This document shows, one piece after another, positions 33,105 through 41,924 of a stretch of DNA of 64,000 bases. The stretch is from an uncultured Oscillibacter sp. (GTDB taxonomy: Bacteria; Bacillota; Clostridia; Oscillospirales; Oscillospiraceae). Position numbers and translations under genes: made by a program. The stretch spans positions 5,790-69,789 of the forward strand of contig CAJUDW010000012.1 of the NCBI GenBank assembly GCA_910584995.1, written 5' to 3'. Below the pieces are notes generated by a model, which made no database searches, had not been told where the DNA came from, and saw nothing but the letters and a program-made list of their open reading frames with translations. How positions within the stretch are numbered: position 1 is the stretch's first letter; the number at the start of each line of letters is the position of its first letter.

Positions 33105-33932
33105 TCAGAGGGAGCAGAGAACCGGCCCCTCCGCCGTCAGCAGGACAGATTGGGCGTATCCCGCCGCCTTTGCCAACTCTGCCGATTGGCCGTAAGCGTA
33201 CAGGATGCCGGAGGCGCTGTGGGCGTCGGCGGTGAGAATAATCTGCCCGCCCATGGTCTGCCACTCCCGCAGAAGGAACAGTTCCGGATAGGGCGCGTCC
33301 CGGTAGCCCCGGGACATAGCGCCGGTGTTGATCTCCAGCAGTGTCCAGCGGGGATCCGCTGTGTGGAGGGCTTCCAGCGCCGCCTGTTTATAGCGGGGAT
33401 GGGATTGGTCAAAGAAGCGGTTCCCGGTATTGAACTTGGTCACAAGGTCGATATGCCCCAGGATGGGGGGCCGCCGGGCGGCTATGCGCCGCACCTCCTG
33501 GTAGTAGGCCTCCGCCATGGCCAGGCCATCCCCGTGGAAGGCCTCCTCCAGGCAGGCCGTCAGATGGGCCTCGTCCCAGTCAACGGTGTGTGGGCCGCCG
33601 CCGGGGACCCGCAGGTGGTGGGCGCTGCCAATCCAATAGTCAAATCCCGCCGGGGACACGTCGGAAAGGTTGTCCAGTTCAATGCCCAGAAGGATTTCCA
33701 TCCGTCCCTCGTACTCTGCCCGCAGGCGCAGAACCGTTTCCCGGTAGGCGGTCATATCCTTGGGGAGGGTAGTGCCCTCGTCCTCAGGAAGGGGGGTGTG
33801 GCTGTGGCTGGAGAAGCCGAAGTACCGGACGCCTGCCTGGAAGGCGGCCTCCGCCATAGCCTGAGGGGTGTCCTTCCCGTCGCAGAAGGTGCAGTGGGTG
33901 TGGACGGAGCAGGCACAGGGGGAGAGGCTCAT
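33105..33932 (-). CDS. hisK: Histidinol-phosphatase, PHP type
   Basis: Removes phosphate from histidinol phosphate, the penultimate stage before HisD. The 275 residues carry the PHP trinuclear metal motifs: SVHTHCTFCDGKD, SSHSHTPLPE, IGSAHHLR, ILGHIDLV and TADAHSA. The enzyme is needed here because hisB lacks a phosphatase domain. The ATG at 33932 overlaps the stop of hisIE (ATGA) and is preceded by GGAG. It is the last gene of the operon. Confidence 0.92.
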   Translation of the reverse strand: MSLSPCACSVHTHCTFCDGKDTPQAMAEAAFQAGVRYFGFSSHSHTPLPEDEGTTLPKDMTAYRETVLRLRAEYEGRMEILLGIELDNLSDVSPAGFDYWIGSAHHLRVPGGGPHTVDWDEAHLTACLEEAFHGDGLAMAEAYYQEVRRIAARRPPILGHIDLVTKFNTGNRFFDQSHPRYKQAALEALHTADPRWTLLEINTGAMSRGYRDAPYPELFLLREWQTMGGQIILTADAHSASGILYAYGQSAELAKAAGYAQSVLLTAEGPVLCSL

Positions 33933-34564
33933 TGCATCCGCTCCTGCTTGACCTTGTGATCCACCACGTGCCGCTTCTCCAGTTCCCGGGTTACATCCTC
34001 CACGGTGATGCCCATCTGCACCATCAGCACCATGACGTGGTAGCAGAGGTCGGCAATCTCGTACACGGTCTCCTCCCGGTCTTCCTTCCGCCCGGCGATG
34101 ATGACCTCGGTGCACTCCTCCCCCACCTTTTTCAGGATTTTGTCCAGGCCCTTTTCAAAGAGGTATGTGGTGTAGCTGCCCTCCTGGGGATTGGTCTTGC
34201 GGCCCTCCAGCAAGCGGTAAAGGGCCTCGTAGCTGAACTGCTTCAGTTCATCGGAGAGGTAAAGTTCCTGGAAAAAGCAGCTTTCCGCCCCAGTGTGGCA
34301 GGCGGGGCCCTCCTTTACCACCTCCACCACCAGCGCGTCCTTGTCGCAATCGGCGGTGATGGATACTACATGCTGCACGTTCCCGCTGGTTTCCCCCTTG
34401 CGCCACAACGCCTGGCGGCTGCGGCTCCAGAAGCAGGTGCGCCGCTCGCCGATGGTGATGGCCAGGCTTTCGGCGTTCATGTAGGCCAGGGTCAGGACTT
34501 CCTTGGTGTAGTGATCCTGGACAATGGCCGGAATCAGGCCTTTTTCGTCAAATTTCAGTTCCAT
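33929..34564 (-). CDS. hisI: Bifunctional PRA-CH/PRA-PH (HisIE)
   Basis: Fused phosphoribosyl-AMP cyclohydrolase and phosphoribosyl-ATP pyrophosphatase, steps 2 and 3 of histidine synthesis. The 211 residues divide into HisI (1-~105, with zinc-site TADCDKDALVV and ACHTGAESCFF) and HisE (~112-211, with the acidic helix VGEECTEVIIAGRK and YEIADLCYHVMVLM). Length is typical. It sits between hisF (15-base gap) and hisK (4-base overlap). Confidence 0.95.
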   Translation of the reverse strand: MELKFDEKGLIPAIVQDHYTKEVLTLAYMNAESLAITIGERRTCFWSRSRQALWRKGETSGNVQHVVSITADCDKDALVVEVVKEGPACHTGAESCFFQELYLSDELKQFSYEALYRLLEGRKTNPQEGSYTTYLFEKGLDKILKKVGEECTEVIIAGRKEDREETVYEIADLCYHVMVLMVQMGITVEDVTRELEKRHVVDHKVKQERMQ

Positions 34565-34579
34565 GGATTTCTCAGCTCC

Positions 34580-35335
34580 TTATATCCGCGTCTCCACGCC
34601 CTGGGCGCGGAGGTAACGCTTTAATTCCCGGATGTCCACCTGCTTTGTGTGGAAAATGGAGGCGGCCAATCCTGCATCAATACCGGGATGGGTGAACAGT
34701 TCCGCAAAATGCTCCCGGTTCCCGGCCCCTCCGCTGGCGATGATGGGCACCCCCACCCGGGACGCCAGGGCGTCCAGCATCTCCAGGTCGAACCCGGCCT
34801 TCACGCCGTCGGTGTCGATGGAGTTCAGCACAATCTCCCCGGCCCCGGCAGCCACGCCCTTCACGGCCCAATCCATGGCGTCGATGCCGGTATCCTCCCG
34901 GCCGCCCTTGGCGAAAAGGCGGAACTGCCCCTCCACCCGTTTCACATCCATAGAGAGGACGACGCACTGGTCGCCGTATTTTTTCGCCGCCGCGGCAATG
35001 AGCCCTGGATCCGCAATGGCCCCGGAGTTGACGGACACCTTGTCCGCGCCGCATTTCAAAACCCGGTCAAAGTCCTCCAGGCTCCGGATGCCGCCCCCTA
35101 CCGTCAGGGGGATGAAGATCTCCGAGGCCGTCTGCCGGAGGATATCCGTGAAGAGGCGGCGGCCCTCCACAGAGGCGGTGATATCGTAAAAGACCAGTTC
35201 GTCCGCACCGGACGCATTGTAAAACCGGGCCATTTCCACCGGATCCGCCATGTCCCGCAGGCCCTCGAAGTTGGTGCCCTTCACCACCCGGCCGTCCTTC
35301 ACGTCCAGGCAGGGGATAATCCGCTTGGCTAGCAC
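34580..35335 (-). CDS. hisF: Imidazole glycerol phosphate synthase, cyclase subunit
   Basis: 251-residue TIM barrel that uses ammonia from HisH to form imidazole glycerol phosphate and AICAR. The catalytic acids are in IPCLDVKDGRVVKGTNF (D11) and LNSIDTDGVKAGFD (about D130). Phosphate loops TVGGGIRS and ASGGAGN are visible. The start is GTG at 35335 inside the end of hisA (7-base overlap), with GGAGG correctly spaced. Confidence 0.97.
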   Translation of the reverse strand: MLAKRIIPCLDVKDGRVVKGTNFEGLRDMADPVEMARFYNASGADELVFYDITASVEGRRLFTDILRQTASEIFIPLTVGGGIRSLEDFDRVLKCGADKVSVNSGAIADPGLIAAAAKKYGDQCVVLSMDVKRVEGQFRLFAKGGREDTGIDAMDWAVKGVAAGAGEIVLNSIDTDGVKAGFDLEMLDALASRVGVPIIASGGAGNREHFAELFTHPGIDAGLAASIFHTKQVDIRELKRYLRAQGVETRI

Positions 35336-36048
35336 GAACCCACCTCCCGCAGGACGGCCTGCAAATCCAGCCGCCCGGTGTACAGGGCCTTGCCCAGGAT
35401 GGCCGCCTTGGTCCCAATGGCCTCCAGTTCCTTCAGTTCCGCAATACTGCTGACGCCTCCGGAGGCGGTGATGTCCAGGCCCCGGATCTCCGCCAGTTCC
35501 CGGTAGAGGGCCAGATTGGTGCCCTGCTCCGCCCCGTCCCGGCTGATGTCGGTGTAGATGACGGTTTTCACCCCGGCTTCAAAGAGGCGGCGGCAGAAGT
35601 CCACGCCCCGCTCCTTTGTCAGTTCCATCCAGCCGCTGATGGCAACATATCCGTCCCGGGCGTCCACCCCTACGGCGATCTGATCGCCGTAGGTTTGGGC
35701 CATGCGGGCAGTGAAATCGAAATCCCGCACCGCGGCGGTGCCCAGGATGCACCGGCTAACGCCCAGATCCAGGTACTGGCGGATGCGGTCCTCCGTGCGG
35801 ATGCCGCCCCCCACCTCAATAGCGAGGCCGCTCTCCCGGGCGATGGCGGCGATTACGCCGAAATTGGCCAGGGTCCCGTCCCGGGCCCCGTCCAGATCCA
35901 CCACGTGGAGGAATTTTGCCCCGGCGGCCCGGAAGTCCCGGGCTACGGCGGCGGGGTCGCTGTTGTAAACGGTTTCCTGGCCGTAGTCTCCCTGGAACAG
36001 GCGGACGGCCTGTCCGCCCCGGAGGTCGATGGCGGGAAATATCTGCAT
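35329..36048 (-). CDS. hisA: Phosphoribosylformimino-AICAR isomerase
   Basis: 239-residue TIM barrel related to HisF by ancient duplication; isomerises ProFAR to PRFAR. Seen: AIDLRGGQAVRLFQGDYGQ with D8, EVGGGIRTEDRI, YTDISRDGAEQG with the second Asp, and TASGGVSS. The 239-residue length is standard. ATG at 36048; hisH ends 21 bases upstream. Confidence 0.96.
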   Translation of the reverse strand: MQIFPAIDLRGGQAVRLFQGDYGQETVYNSDPAAVARDFRAAGAKFLHVVDLDGARDGTLANFGVIAAIARESGLAIEVGGGIRTEDRIRQYLDLGVSRCILGTAAVRDFDFTARMAQTYGDQIAVGVDARDGYVAISGWMELTKERGVDFCRRLFEAGVKTVIYTDISRDGAEQGTNLALYRELAEIRGLDITASGGVSSIAELKELEAIGTKAAILGKALYTGRLDLQAVLREVGSC

Positions 36049-36069
36049 GGAGGTTCCCCCTTTCCTTTT

Positions 36070-36681
36070 TTAAAGTTCACCGAAAGCCTTGAGGAGCCGC
36101 AGTCCCGCGTCGCCGGATTTTTCCGGGTGGAACTGGACGCCCCAGGCGTTACCCTGCCGCACCGCACCGGTGACGGATACGTTCCCGTATTGGGAGGTTC
36201 CCAACGTGGAGGCGGCGCAGTTTTTGGCATAAAAGCTGTGGACATAGTAGACGTATTCCCCGGTCTCAAAGTACCGGAACAGGGGGTCGTCACCAAGGAC
36301 ATCCAGGCTGTTCCAGCCCATATGGGGGACCTTCAGGGCAGGATCCGCCAGATCCGCCCGGAGGGGGGCCACATCCCCCGGCACAAGGCCCAGGCCCGGG
36401 TGCTCCCCGTATTCAAAACTCCGGTCAAAGAGCAGCTGCATCCCCAGGCAGATGCCCAGGAGGGGCTTTTTCGCCGCCTCCTCCCGGATTACCTCTGCAA
36501 GGCCTGCGGCGTCCAGCTTTGCCCGGGCGTCGCCAAAGGCCCCTACGCCGGGGAGGATCAGCCTGTCTGCCTGCCGGAGCCGCTGGGTATCCCCGGTGAT
36601 TTCCGCCGCCAGGCCCAATGCCCGCAGGCTGGAGGACAGGGAAAAGAGGTTTCCCACACCGTAATCAACAATCCCAATCAT
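36070..36681 (-). CDS. hisH: Imidazole glycerol phosphate synthase, glutaminase subunit
   Basis: 203-residue class I glutamine amidotransferase supplying ammonia to HisF. The triad is visible: Cys in GICLGMQLLFDRS, and His/Glu in GVQFHPEKSG. The oxyanion strand is PGVGAF. ATG at 36681 with AGGAG upstream, 15 bases after hisB. Confidence 0.96.
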   Translation of the reverse strand: MIGIVDYGVGNLFSLSSSLRALGLAAEITGDTQRLRQADRLILPGVGAFGDARAKLDAAGLAEVIREEAAKKPLLGICLGMQLLFDRSFEYGEHPGLGLVPGDVAPLRADLADPALKVPHMGWNSLDVLGDDPLFRYFETGEYVYYVHSFYAKNCAASTLGTSQYGNVSVTGAVRQGNAWGVQFHPEKSGDAGLRLLKAFGEL

Positions 36682-36695
36682 CAGGCTCTCCTTTT

Positions 36696-37286
36696 TTACA
36701 GCACGCCCTTGGTGCTGGGGATTTCGTCCAGGTGGTTCCTGTCTGGGGCCGCCGCCATTTTCAGCGCCCGGCCCATGCCCTTAAAGACAGCTTCCAGAAT
36801 GTGGTGGGTGTTCTCCCCCGCCAGCTGCCGGATGTGGATGGAGGCGGGGCAGTTCCGTACAAAGCCCAGCCAGAATTCCTGGGCCAGTTCTGTGTCGAAG
36901 TCCCCCACCTTGGCGGCGGGAAGGTTCACCGACCAGCCCAAAAAGTCCCGCCCGCTAAGATCCACGGCGCAGAGCACCAGGGTCTCATCCATAGGCAGCA
37001 GGAACTGGCCGTAGCGGGTGATGCCCCGCTTGTCCCCCAAGGCCTCCGTAAAGGCCTTTCCCAGGCAGATGCCAAGATCCTCCACCGAGTGGTGGAAATC
37101 CACCTGCACATCCCCGCAGCAAGTGGCAGTCAGATCAAAGTCCCCGTGGCGGGCGAAGAGTTCCAGCATGTGATCCAGGAACCCCACGCCGGTCCGGATA
37201 TCGGCCTTCCCTGTCCCATCCAGGCAGAGGGAGAGGCGGATCTGCGTCTCCTTGGTGTCCCGCTTGATATCCGCTGTGCGCATCAT
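36696..37286 (-). CDS. hisB: Imidazoleglycerol-phosphate dehydratase
   Basis: 196 residues, monofunctional form without a phosphatase domain. Manganese ligands are in GFLDHMLELFARHG, VDFHHSVEDLG and THHILEAVFKG. Two adjacent ATGs follow AGGAGG; either could be used, and 37286 is taken. The gene lies 12 bases after hisC. Confidence 0.96.
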   Translation of the reverse strand: MMRTADIKRDTKETQIRLSLCLDGTGKADIRTGVGFLDHMLELFARHGDFDLTATCCGDVQVDFHHSVEDLGICLGKAFTEALGDKRGITRYGQFLLPMDETLVLCAVDLSGRDFLGWSVNLPAAKVGDFDTELAQEFWLGFVRNCPASIHIRQLAGENTHHILEAVFKGMGRALKMAAAPDRNHLDEIPSTKGVL

Positions 37287-37297
37287 GGCCTGCCTCC

Positions 37298-38368
37298 TTA
37301 CACCGCGTCCAGGATTTTTGCCGTCTCATCAATAAAGGAGACCAGCTGTTCCATGGATCCTACGGTAATCCGGACATAATCCCGGATCCGCTCCTTGTCA
37401 AACCACCGGACGAGGACGCCGTTTTCCTTCAGCTGCCGGTAAAGTTCCCCGCCGGAAACCCGATCCGATTTGGCAAAGACAAAGTTGGCGGCGGAGGGCA
37501 GGACGGTGAAGCCCAGGGCCTCCAGTTCGCCGGTGAGCCAGCCGCGGTTCCGGAGAATGGCGCCCCGGCAGGTCTCGAAATAGGCGGCGTCCTCCATGGC
37601 TGCCGTCCCGGCGGCGATGGAAAGGCGGTTGACATTGTAGGGGTTGAAGCTGTATTTCACCCGGTTCAGGGCGTCGATCAGGGCAGGGCTGCCCAGGGCG
37701 AAGCCCACCCGGCCGCCGGCCAGGGAGCGGCTCTTGGACATGGTCTGCACCACCAGAAGGTTGTCGTAGCGGAAGATCATGGGCACACAGCTCTCCCCGC
37801 CGAAGTCCACGTAAGCCTCGTCCACAATGACTACCCGGTTTGGATCCGCCTCCAAAAGCCGCTGGATGTCTGTCCGGGGCACGGCCATGCCGGTGGGGGC
37901 GTTGGGATTGGCGATGACGATGGTGCCGGGAAAGCCCATGTAATCCTCCACATGCAGGGAGAAGTCCTCCCGGAGGGGGACGATTTGTTTCTCCAGGCCG
38001 AAAAGGGCGGTCTGGGCATGGTAAAAGCTGTAGGTGATGTCGGCGAAGGCCACGGGCTTCCCCTGGCCGCAGAAGGCCCGGAAAGCAAAGGCCAGGATCT
38101 CGTCGGAGCCGTTCCCCGTCAGGACGTTTTCCGGCCGCAGTTCATAGTAAGCAGCCACGGCGCCGTCCAAGGCGGCGCAGGTGGGGTCGGAGTAGAGGTT
38201 CAGTTTCAAAAGTTCCGCCCGGGTGACGGCCTTGATAACCCTGGGAGAGGGGGGGAAGGGGCTTTCGTTGGTGTTCAGCTTGACATATTGCAGGTCTGTG
38301 GGCTGTTCGCCGGGAGTATAGGGGGCCAGCCGCTCCGCCTCCTGGGATAAGAATCTGCTCATGGTCAT
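37298..38368 (-). CDS. hisC: Histidinol-phosphate aminotransferase
   Basis: 356-residue fold-type I PLP enzyme converting imidazole-acetol phosphate to histidinol phosphate with glutamate. Seen: LTGNGSDEILAFAFRAF, NPNAPTGMAV, VDEAYVDFGGES, the Schiff-base lysine in TMSKSRSLAGGRVG, and the carboxylate-binding VRITVGS. The first ATG overlaps the hisD stop by 4 bases (ATGA); an ATG two codons on is equally placed. Confidence 0.96.
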   Translation of the reverse strand: MTMSRFLSQEAERLAPYTPGEQPTDLQYVKLNTNESPFPPSPRVIKAVTRAELLKLNLYSDPTCAALDGAVAAYYELRPENVLTGNGSDEILAFAFRAFCGQGKPVAFADITYSFYHAQTALFGLEKQIVPLREDFSLHVEDYMGFPGTIVIANPNAPTGMAVPRTDIQRLLEADPNRVVIVDEAYVDFGGESCVPMIFRYDNLLVVQTMSKSRSLAGGRVGFALGSPALIDALNRVKYSFNPYNVNRLSIAAGTAAMEDAAYFETCRGAILRNRGWLTGELEALGFTVLPSAANFVFAKSDRVSGGELYRQLKENGVLVRWFDKERIRDYVRITVGSMEQLVSFIDETAKILDAV

Positions 38369-39651
38369 TCTCCCTTCTGTTCCTGCCGGATAGTCACGGA
38401 CCGGGCGTGGCCGTGAAGGCCCTCCCGTTCCGCAAAATCCGCAATCCTGCCGGCCACGGCCCCCAGGGCCTCCGGGGTATAGTAGAGGAAACTGGAGCGT
38501 TTCACAAAATCATCCACGCCAAGGGGGCTGGAAAACCGGGCGGTGCCGGAGGTGGGCAGGGTGTGGTTAGGCCCGCCGAAGTAGTCCCCCAAAGCCTCCG
38601 GGACGCCCCGCCCCAGAAAGACGCTGCCTGCGTTCCGGATTTTCGGCAGCCAGGCGAAGGGGTCGTCCACGCAGAGTTCCAGATGCTCCGGGGCAATGAG
38701 GTTCGACGCTTCCGTGGCCTTGTCCAGATCAGAGGTAAGGATGATTTTCCCGTTGTGGTCAATGGAGCACCGGGCGATGTCCCGCCGGGGCAGCTGCTCC
38801 AGCTGCAATTCGATTTCCCGCTGTACAGCCTCCGCCAAAGCGGGGCTGTCCGTCACCAGCACGGCGGAGGCCAGCGGGTCGTGCTCCGCCTGGCTGAGGA
38901 GATCCGCTGCCGCCCAGGCGGGGTTGGTTTTGCCGTCCGCCAGCACCAGGATCTCGCTGGGGCCTGCGATCATGTCGATATCCACCAGGCCGAACACCTT
39001 CCGCTTGGCGGTGGCGACAAAAATCCCGCCGGGGCCAACAATTTTGTCTACCCGGGGCACCGTTTCCGTGCCGTAGGCCAGGGCGGCCACCGCCTGGGCG
39101 CCGCCCAGCCTGAAAATCCGTCCGGCCCCGGCGATTTTTGCCGCACCTAGGGCGGCTGGGCTTATGGAGCCGTCCCGCTCCGGAGGTGTCACCAGGACGA
39201 TATCCCGCACCCCGGCGATCCTTGCCGGAATGACGTTCATCAAGATGGTGGAGGGAAAGGCGGCGGGGCTCCGGGGCACGCAGACACCCACCTTCTCAAT
39301 GGGGGTGTACCGCTGGCCCATGACAATCCCCGGCCGATCCGCCAGAAGGAAGTCCTTATGCACCTGCTGCTCATGAAACCGGCGGATGTTGTCCGCCGCC
39401 ATTTCCAGTGTGGTGCGGAAGTCCCCATCCAGGGCGTCCCAGGCGGCTTCCACTTCCTCTTCCGTTACCTGGAAGTTTTCCAGTTTCACGCCGTCAAACC
39501 GTTCCGTGTAGCCCCGCAGGGCCTCGTCCCCCCTTTTCCGGACGTCCGCTAAGATGGCGTCTACGGCGGCGTTGACGTCCTCTTCCGCCCGGATATCCCG
39601 GTTCAGGATATCTTCCGGGGAGAGGGAATCAAAATTGAAAATTCGGATCAA
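38365..39651 (-). CDS. hisD: Histidinol dehydrogenase
   Basis: 428 residues, NAD-dependent and zinc-containing; oxidises histidinol to histidine in two steps. Seen: YTPIEKVGVCVPRS, DMIAGPSEILVLAD, zinc ligands in LSQAEHDPLAS and in GLHGHARSV, and GPNHTLPTSGTARFSSPLGV. The start is TTG at 39651, overlapping the TGA of the preceding gene (TTGA). Confidence 0.96.
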   Translation of the reverse strand: MIRIFNFDSLSPEDILNRDIRAEEDVNAAVDAILADVRKRGDEALRGYTERFDGVKLENFQVTEEEVEAAWDALDGDFRTTLEMAADNIRRFHEQQVHKDFLLADRPGIVMGQRYTPIEKVGVCVPRSPAAFPSTILMNVIPARIAGVRDIVLVTPPERDGSISPAALGAAKIAGAGRIFRLGGAQAVAALAYGTETVPRVDKIVGPGGIFVATAKRKVFGLVDIDMIAGPSEILVLADGKTNPAWAAADLLSQAEHDPLASAVLVTDSPALAEAVQREIELQLEQLPRRDIARCSIDHNGKIILTSDLDKATEASNLIAPEHLELCVDDPFAWLPKIRNAGSVFLGRGVPEALGDYFGGPNHTLPTSGTARFSSPLGVDDFVKRSSFLYYTPEALGAVAGRIADFAEREGLHGHARSVTIRQEQKGE

Positions 39652-41216
39652 GGGGCCGTCACCTCCGTCAGTTTTTCCAGGAGCGTATCGATCTCCCGCC
39701 GCTTGAATTGGTAGCTGGCCCGGTTGGCGATGAACCGGGCGGAGATAGGCATGAACTCCGTCAGCACCTGCAGGCGGTTTTCCCGGAGGGTGGTGCCTGT
39801 CTCCACAATGTCCACAATCACATCGGAAAGGCCCAGAAGGGGGGCCAATTCAATGGAGCCGTTCAGCTTGATAATGTCGATGTCCCGGCCCTGGGCGGCG
39901 TAGTAGGATTTGGCGATGCGGACGAATTTTGTGGCTACCCGCAGGGGGCGGCCCGGGTCGTCGGCGAAATCCTCCGGCCCTGCAACGCACATCCGGCACT
40001 TGCCAAGGCCCGTATCCAGCAGTTCATACACGTCCGCGCCGGACTCCTCCAGGATGTCCTTCCCCACAATGCCGATATCCGCCGCCCCGTGTTCCACGTA
40101 GATGGCCACGTCGCTGGGCTTTACCAAAAAGTAGCGGATACCCGCCTGGGGGTTTTCCACCACCAGCTTGCGGGTGTCGTTGTAATTCTCCGGGCAGCCG
40201 TACCCGGCCCCTGCCAGCAGATCGTATACCTTGTCCCCTAACCGGCCCTTGGGCAGGGCTACGCTCAGCATGGCCCTCTCCGTCTCCGGGGAGGCGGGGC
40301 GGTCCAGTTCGTTCAGATACAGGGCGAACCCAACAGCCCGCCCGCCGGGGCGGAACTGGGCCGCCAGGGGATCGTACCGCCCCCCCTTCAGCACGGCCCG
40401 GGGCAGCCCCTCCAGATAGCCCTGCAAAACAAGGCCATTGTAATACTCCATATCGTTTACCAAGGAGAGATCCAGCCGGAGGTTCTCCGCCTCCCCCCGG
40501 ACGGCCAGGGCTTCGCAGAGTTCCCGCAGTTCCGCCAGGGCCGTCCCCATGGGGGCGTTGAAGGCCAGAGGCTCCGCTGCCTCCAGAACCTCCTCCCAGT
40601 TTCCGGCCAGGGCGCTCAGGCGGCGGAGGGCGTCTGCCCCCTGCCGGGAAAGGCCTGCCGCCTGGGCGGCCTTTTGCAGTTCGTGGAGGTTCTTGTCCCG
40701 GACACAGGCCAGCAGCTGGGGCCGGACGCTCTCCGGTGCGCCCACCGCGTCAAAGAGGCCGGTGACAAAGCCCATATGGCTCAGTTCCAGCACAAAGCCC
40801 CTCCCTGTCAGGGCCAGGCTCTGGATAGCAAGGGACACCGCCTGGGCTGTGACGGCCCCGTCCACTGCGCCGATGCACTCCAGGCCCATCTGGCTGATCT
40901 CCTGGAAGGTGTGGCTTTCCTGGCTGGGACGGTAGACGTTCTCCACATAGTAGAACCGGCCGCAGCCGTCCTGCTCCACCTGGGCGTTTTTGGCGATGGA
41001 GAGTGTCACGTCAGGCTTCAGGGCCAGCAGCCGCCCGTCCAAATCCGTGAAGGTGATGACCTGATCGCTGGCTAAAAACCGGCGGTTCTCCTGATAAAGG
41101 CCGTACTCCTCAAACCGGCCCATGTGATAGCGGGAAAATCCAGCCTGCTCATAGAGCATGCGCAGTTGCAGGGAGGCCCGCTCCTGGGGCCGGAGAATGT
41201 GCAGATCCAATTCCAT
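39648..41216 (-). CDS. hisG: HisZ-HisG fusion: ATP phosphoribosyltransferase regulatory and catalytic parts in one chain
   Basis: 522 residues. Residues 1-~308 are HisZ, a histidyl-tRNA-synthetase paralogue without synthetase activity (TFTDLDGRLLALKPDVTLSI, VYRPSQESHTFQEISQMGLE, YYNGLVLQGYL, KGGRYDPLAAQF). Residues 316-522 are the short-form HisG catalytic subunit (LPKGRLGDKVYDLL, GAADIGIVGKDILEE, DIVETGTTLRENRL), 207 residues as expected. In other organisms these are two genes forming a HisZ4HisG4 complex. The junction Met316 (ATG at 40271) is preceded by GGAGAGGG, so free HisG might also be made. It is the first gene of the operon and commits ATP + PRPP to the pathway; histidine feedback normally acts through HisZ. 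Confidence 0.93.
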   Translation of the reverse strand: MELDLHILRPQERASLQLRMLYEQAGFSRYHMGRFEEYGLYQENRRFLASDQVITFTDLDGRLLALKPDVTLSIAKNAQVEQDGCGRFYYVENVYRPSQESHTFQEISQMGLECIGAVDGAVTAQAVSLAIQSLALTGRGFVLELSHMGFVTGLFDAVGAPESVRPQLLACVRDKNLHELQKAAQAAGLSRQGADALRRLSALAGNWEEVLEAAEPLAFNAPMGTALAELRELCEALAVRGEAENLRLDLSLVNDMEYYNGLVLQGYLEGLPRAVLKGGRYDPLAAQFRPGGRAVGFALYLNELDRPASPETERAMLSVALPKGRLGDKVYDLLAGAGYGCPENYNDTRKLVVENPQAGIRYFLVKPSDVAIYVEHGAADIGIVGKDILEESGADVYELLDTGLGKCRMCVAGPEDFADDPGRPLRVATKFVRIAKSYYAAQGRDIDIIKLNGSIELAPLLGLSDVIVDIVETGTTLRENRLQVLTEFMPISARFIANRASYQFKRREIDTLLEKLTEVTAP

Positions 41217-41235
41217 AAGACGCTCCTTGCCGTGG

Positions 41236-41252
41236 GGGCCGGTTTCCGGCCC
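41236..41252 (-). promoter_or_regulatory. Leader hairpin of the histidine operon
   Basis: GGGCCGG-TTT-CCGGCCC in the ~75-base leader, about 20 bases before hisZG. A second weaker stem CCCGG/CCGGG lies next to it. The leader is too short for a His T-box, and no run of His codons is seen. Confidence 0.6.
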
Positions 41253-41293
41253 GCCCTCATATGACCCCGGCGGTTATCCGGGAGATGGGCAAT

Positions 41294-41322
41294 ATTATAC
41301 TTTAGTTTATTATCAAAGTAAA
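41294..41322 (-). promoter_or_regulatory. Promoter of the histidine operon
   Basis: TTTACT (41317-41322), 17 bases, TATAAT (41294-41299) on the minus strand. The spacer and -35 form an imperfect palindrome, ACTTTGAT...CTAAAGT, which could be a repressor site. The rest of the gap to 41510 holds an 8-base inverted repeat (CCATTGCC at 41416-41423, GGCAATGG at 41438-41445) and nothing else recognised. Confidence 0.75.
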
Positions 41323-41510
41323 GCGGTAGTTCGATAGCATGATAAATTTTCTCCCTTTTGCCTAAAAAAGAAGCCCCGTTTTTCTTTCGCGTTGATAAAC
41401 GCCTGCAAACTTTTCCCATTGCCGAAATGACTGAACGGGCAATGGTCCATCATCAATAACCGCCCGGTAAGTTTGAATTGGCTTGGAAATTGCAGCCTGT
41501 TATGCCTGCT

Positions 41511-41741
41511 CTAATTGTTGAGATATGCAACCAAAATGGGGGCTAAAGCGATCGCTGTTATCACGATTGCCCCAATTATACCCTCCACCCGTTTCCGCAA
41601 AAAATATGTTTTTGGCGGTTCTTTTGTAGCTTTCCAACTCTCAAAGGTTTTCCAGCACCATTTCGGAAACAACGCTTCCAATAAGCATACCGTAAGGATA
41701 ACAAAATAAAATACCCAAACAACGGCGGTAAAGACGTTCAT
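41511..41741 (-). CDS. Small two-helix membrane protein (DUF6199-like)
   Basis: 76 residues: an N-terminal helix (VVWVFYFVILTVCLLEALF), a short loop PKWCWKTFESWKATKEPPKTY, and a C-terminal helix (IIGAIVITAIALAPILVAYL). The E-x-WK...EPS/P...Y loop pattern resembles the DUF6199 family as I recall it; function unknown. The ATG at 41741 has a strong AAGGAGG, at the long end of useful spacing (11 bases). A GCCGGG/CCCGGC hairpin is nearby at 41774-41795. Confidence 0.6.
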   Translation of the reverse strand: MNVFTAVVWVFYFVILTVCLLEALFPKWCWKTFESWKATKEPPKTYFLRKRVEGIIGAIVITAIALAPILVAYLNN

Positions 41742-41924
41742 CGTGTTTTGATCCTCCTTACAAATCGGGATCTGCCGGGCTGATTATCTCCCGGCCAATT
41801 TTAAGGTTGTCATTGGTGAAACCGGCGGCAGGCAAAGGCGGCAGCACGGAAGGGAAGAGGGAAAAAGAAGTCCCAATTCGCTTTCGTGTTCCCCGCAGGA
41901 GAAAATCCAGTTCGGTTTGTATAT

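Noticed and set aside
35695..37014. Long plus-strand open frame across hisA, hisH and hisB
   Set aside because: Crosses three clear genes on the opposite strand; no domain and no ribosome site.
41217..41340. T-box or His attenuator before the histidine operon
   Set aside because: Leader is only about 75 bases; no T-box core sequence and no string of His codons.
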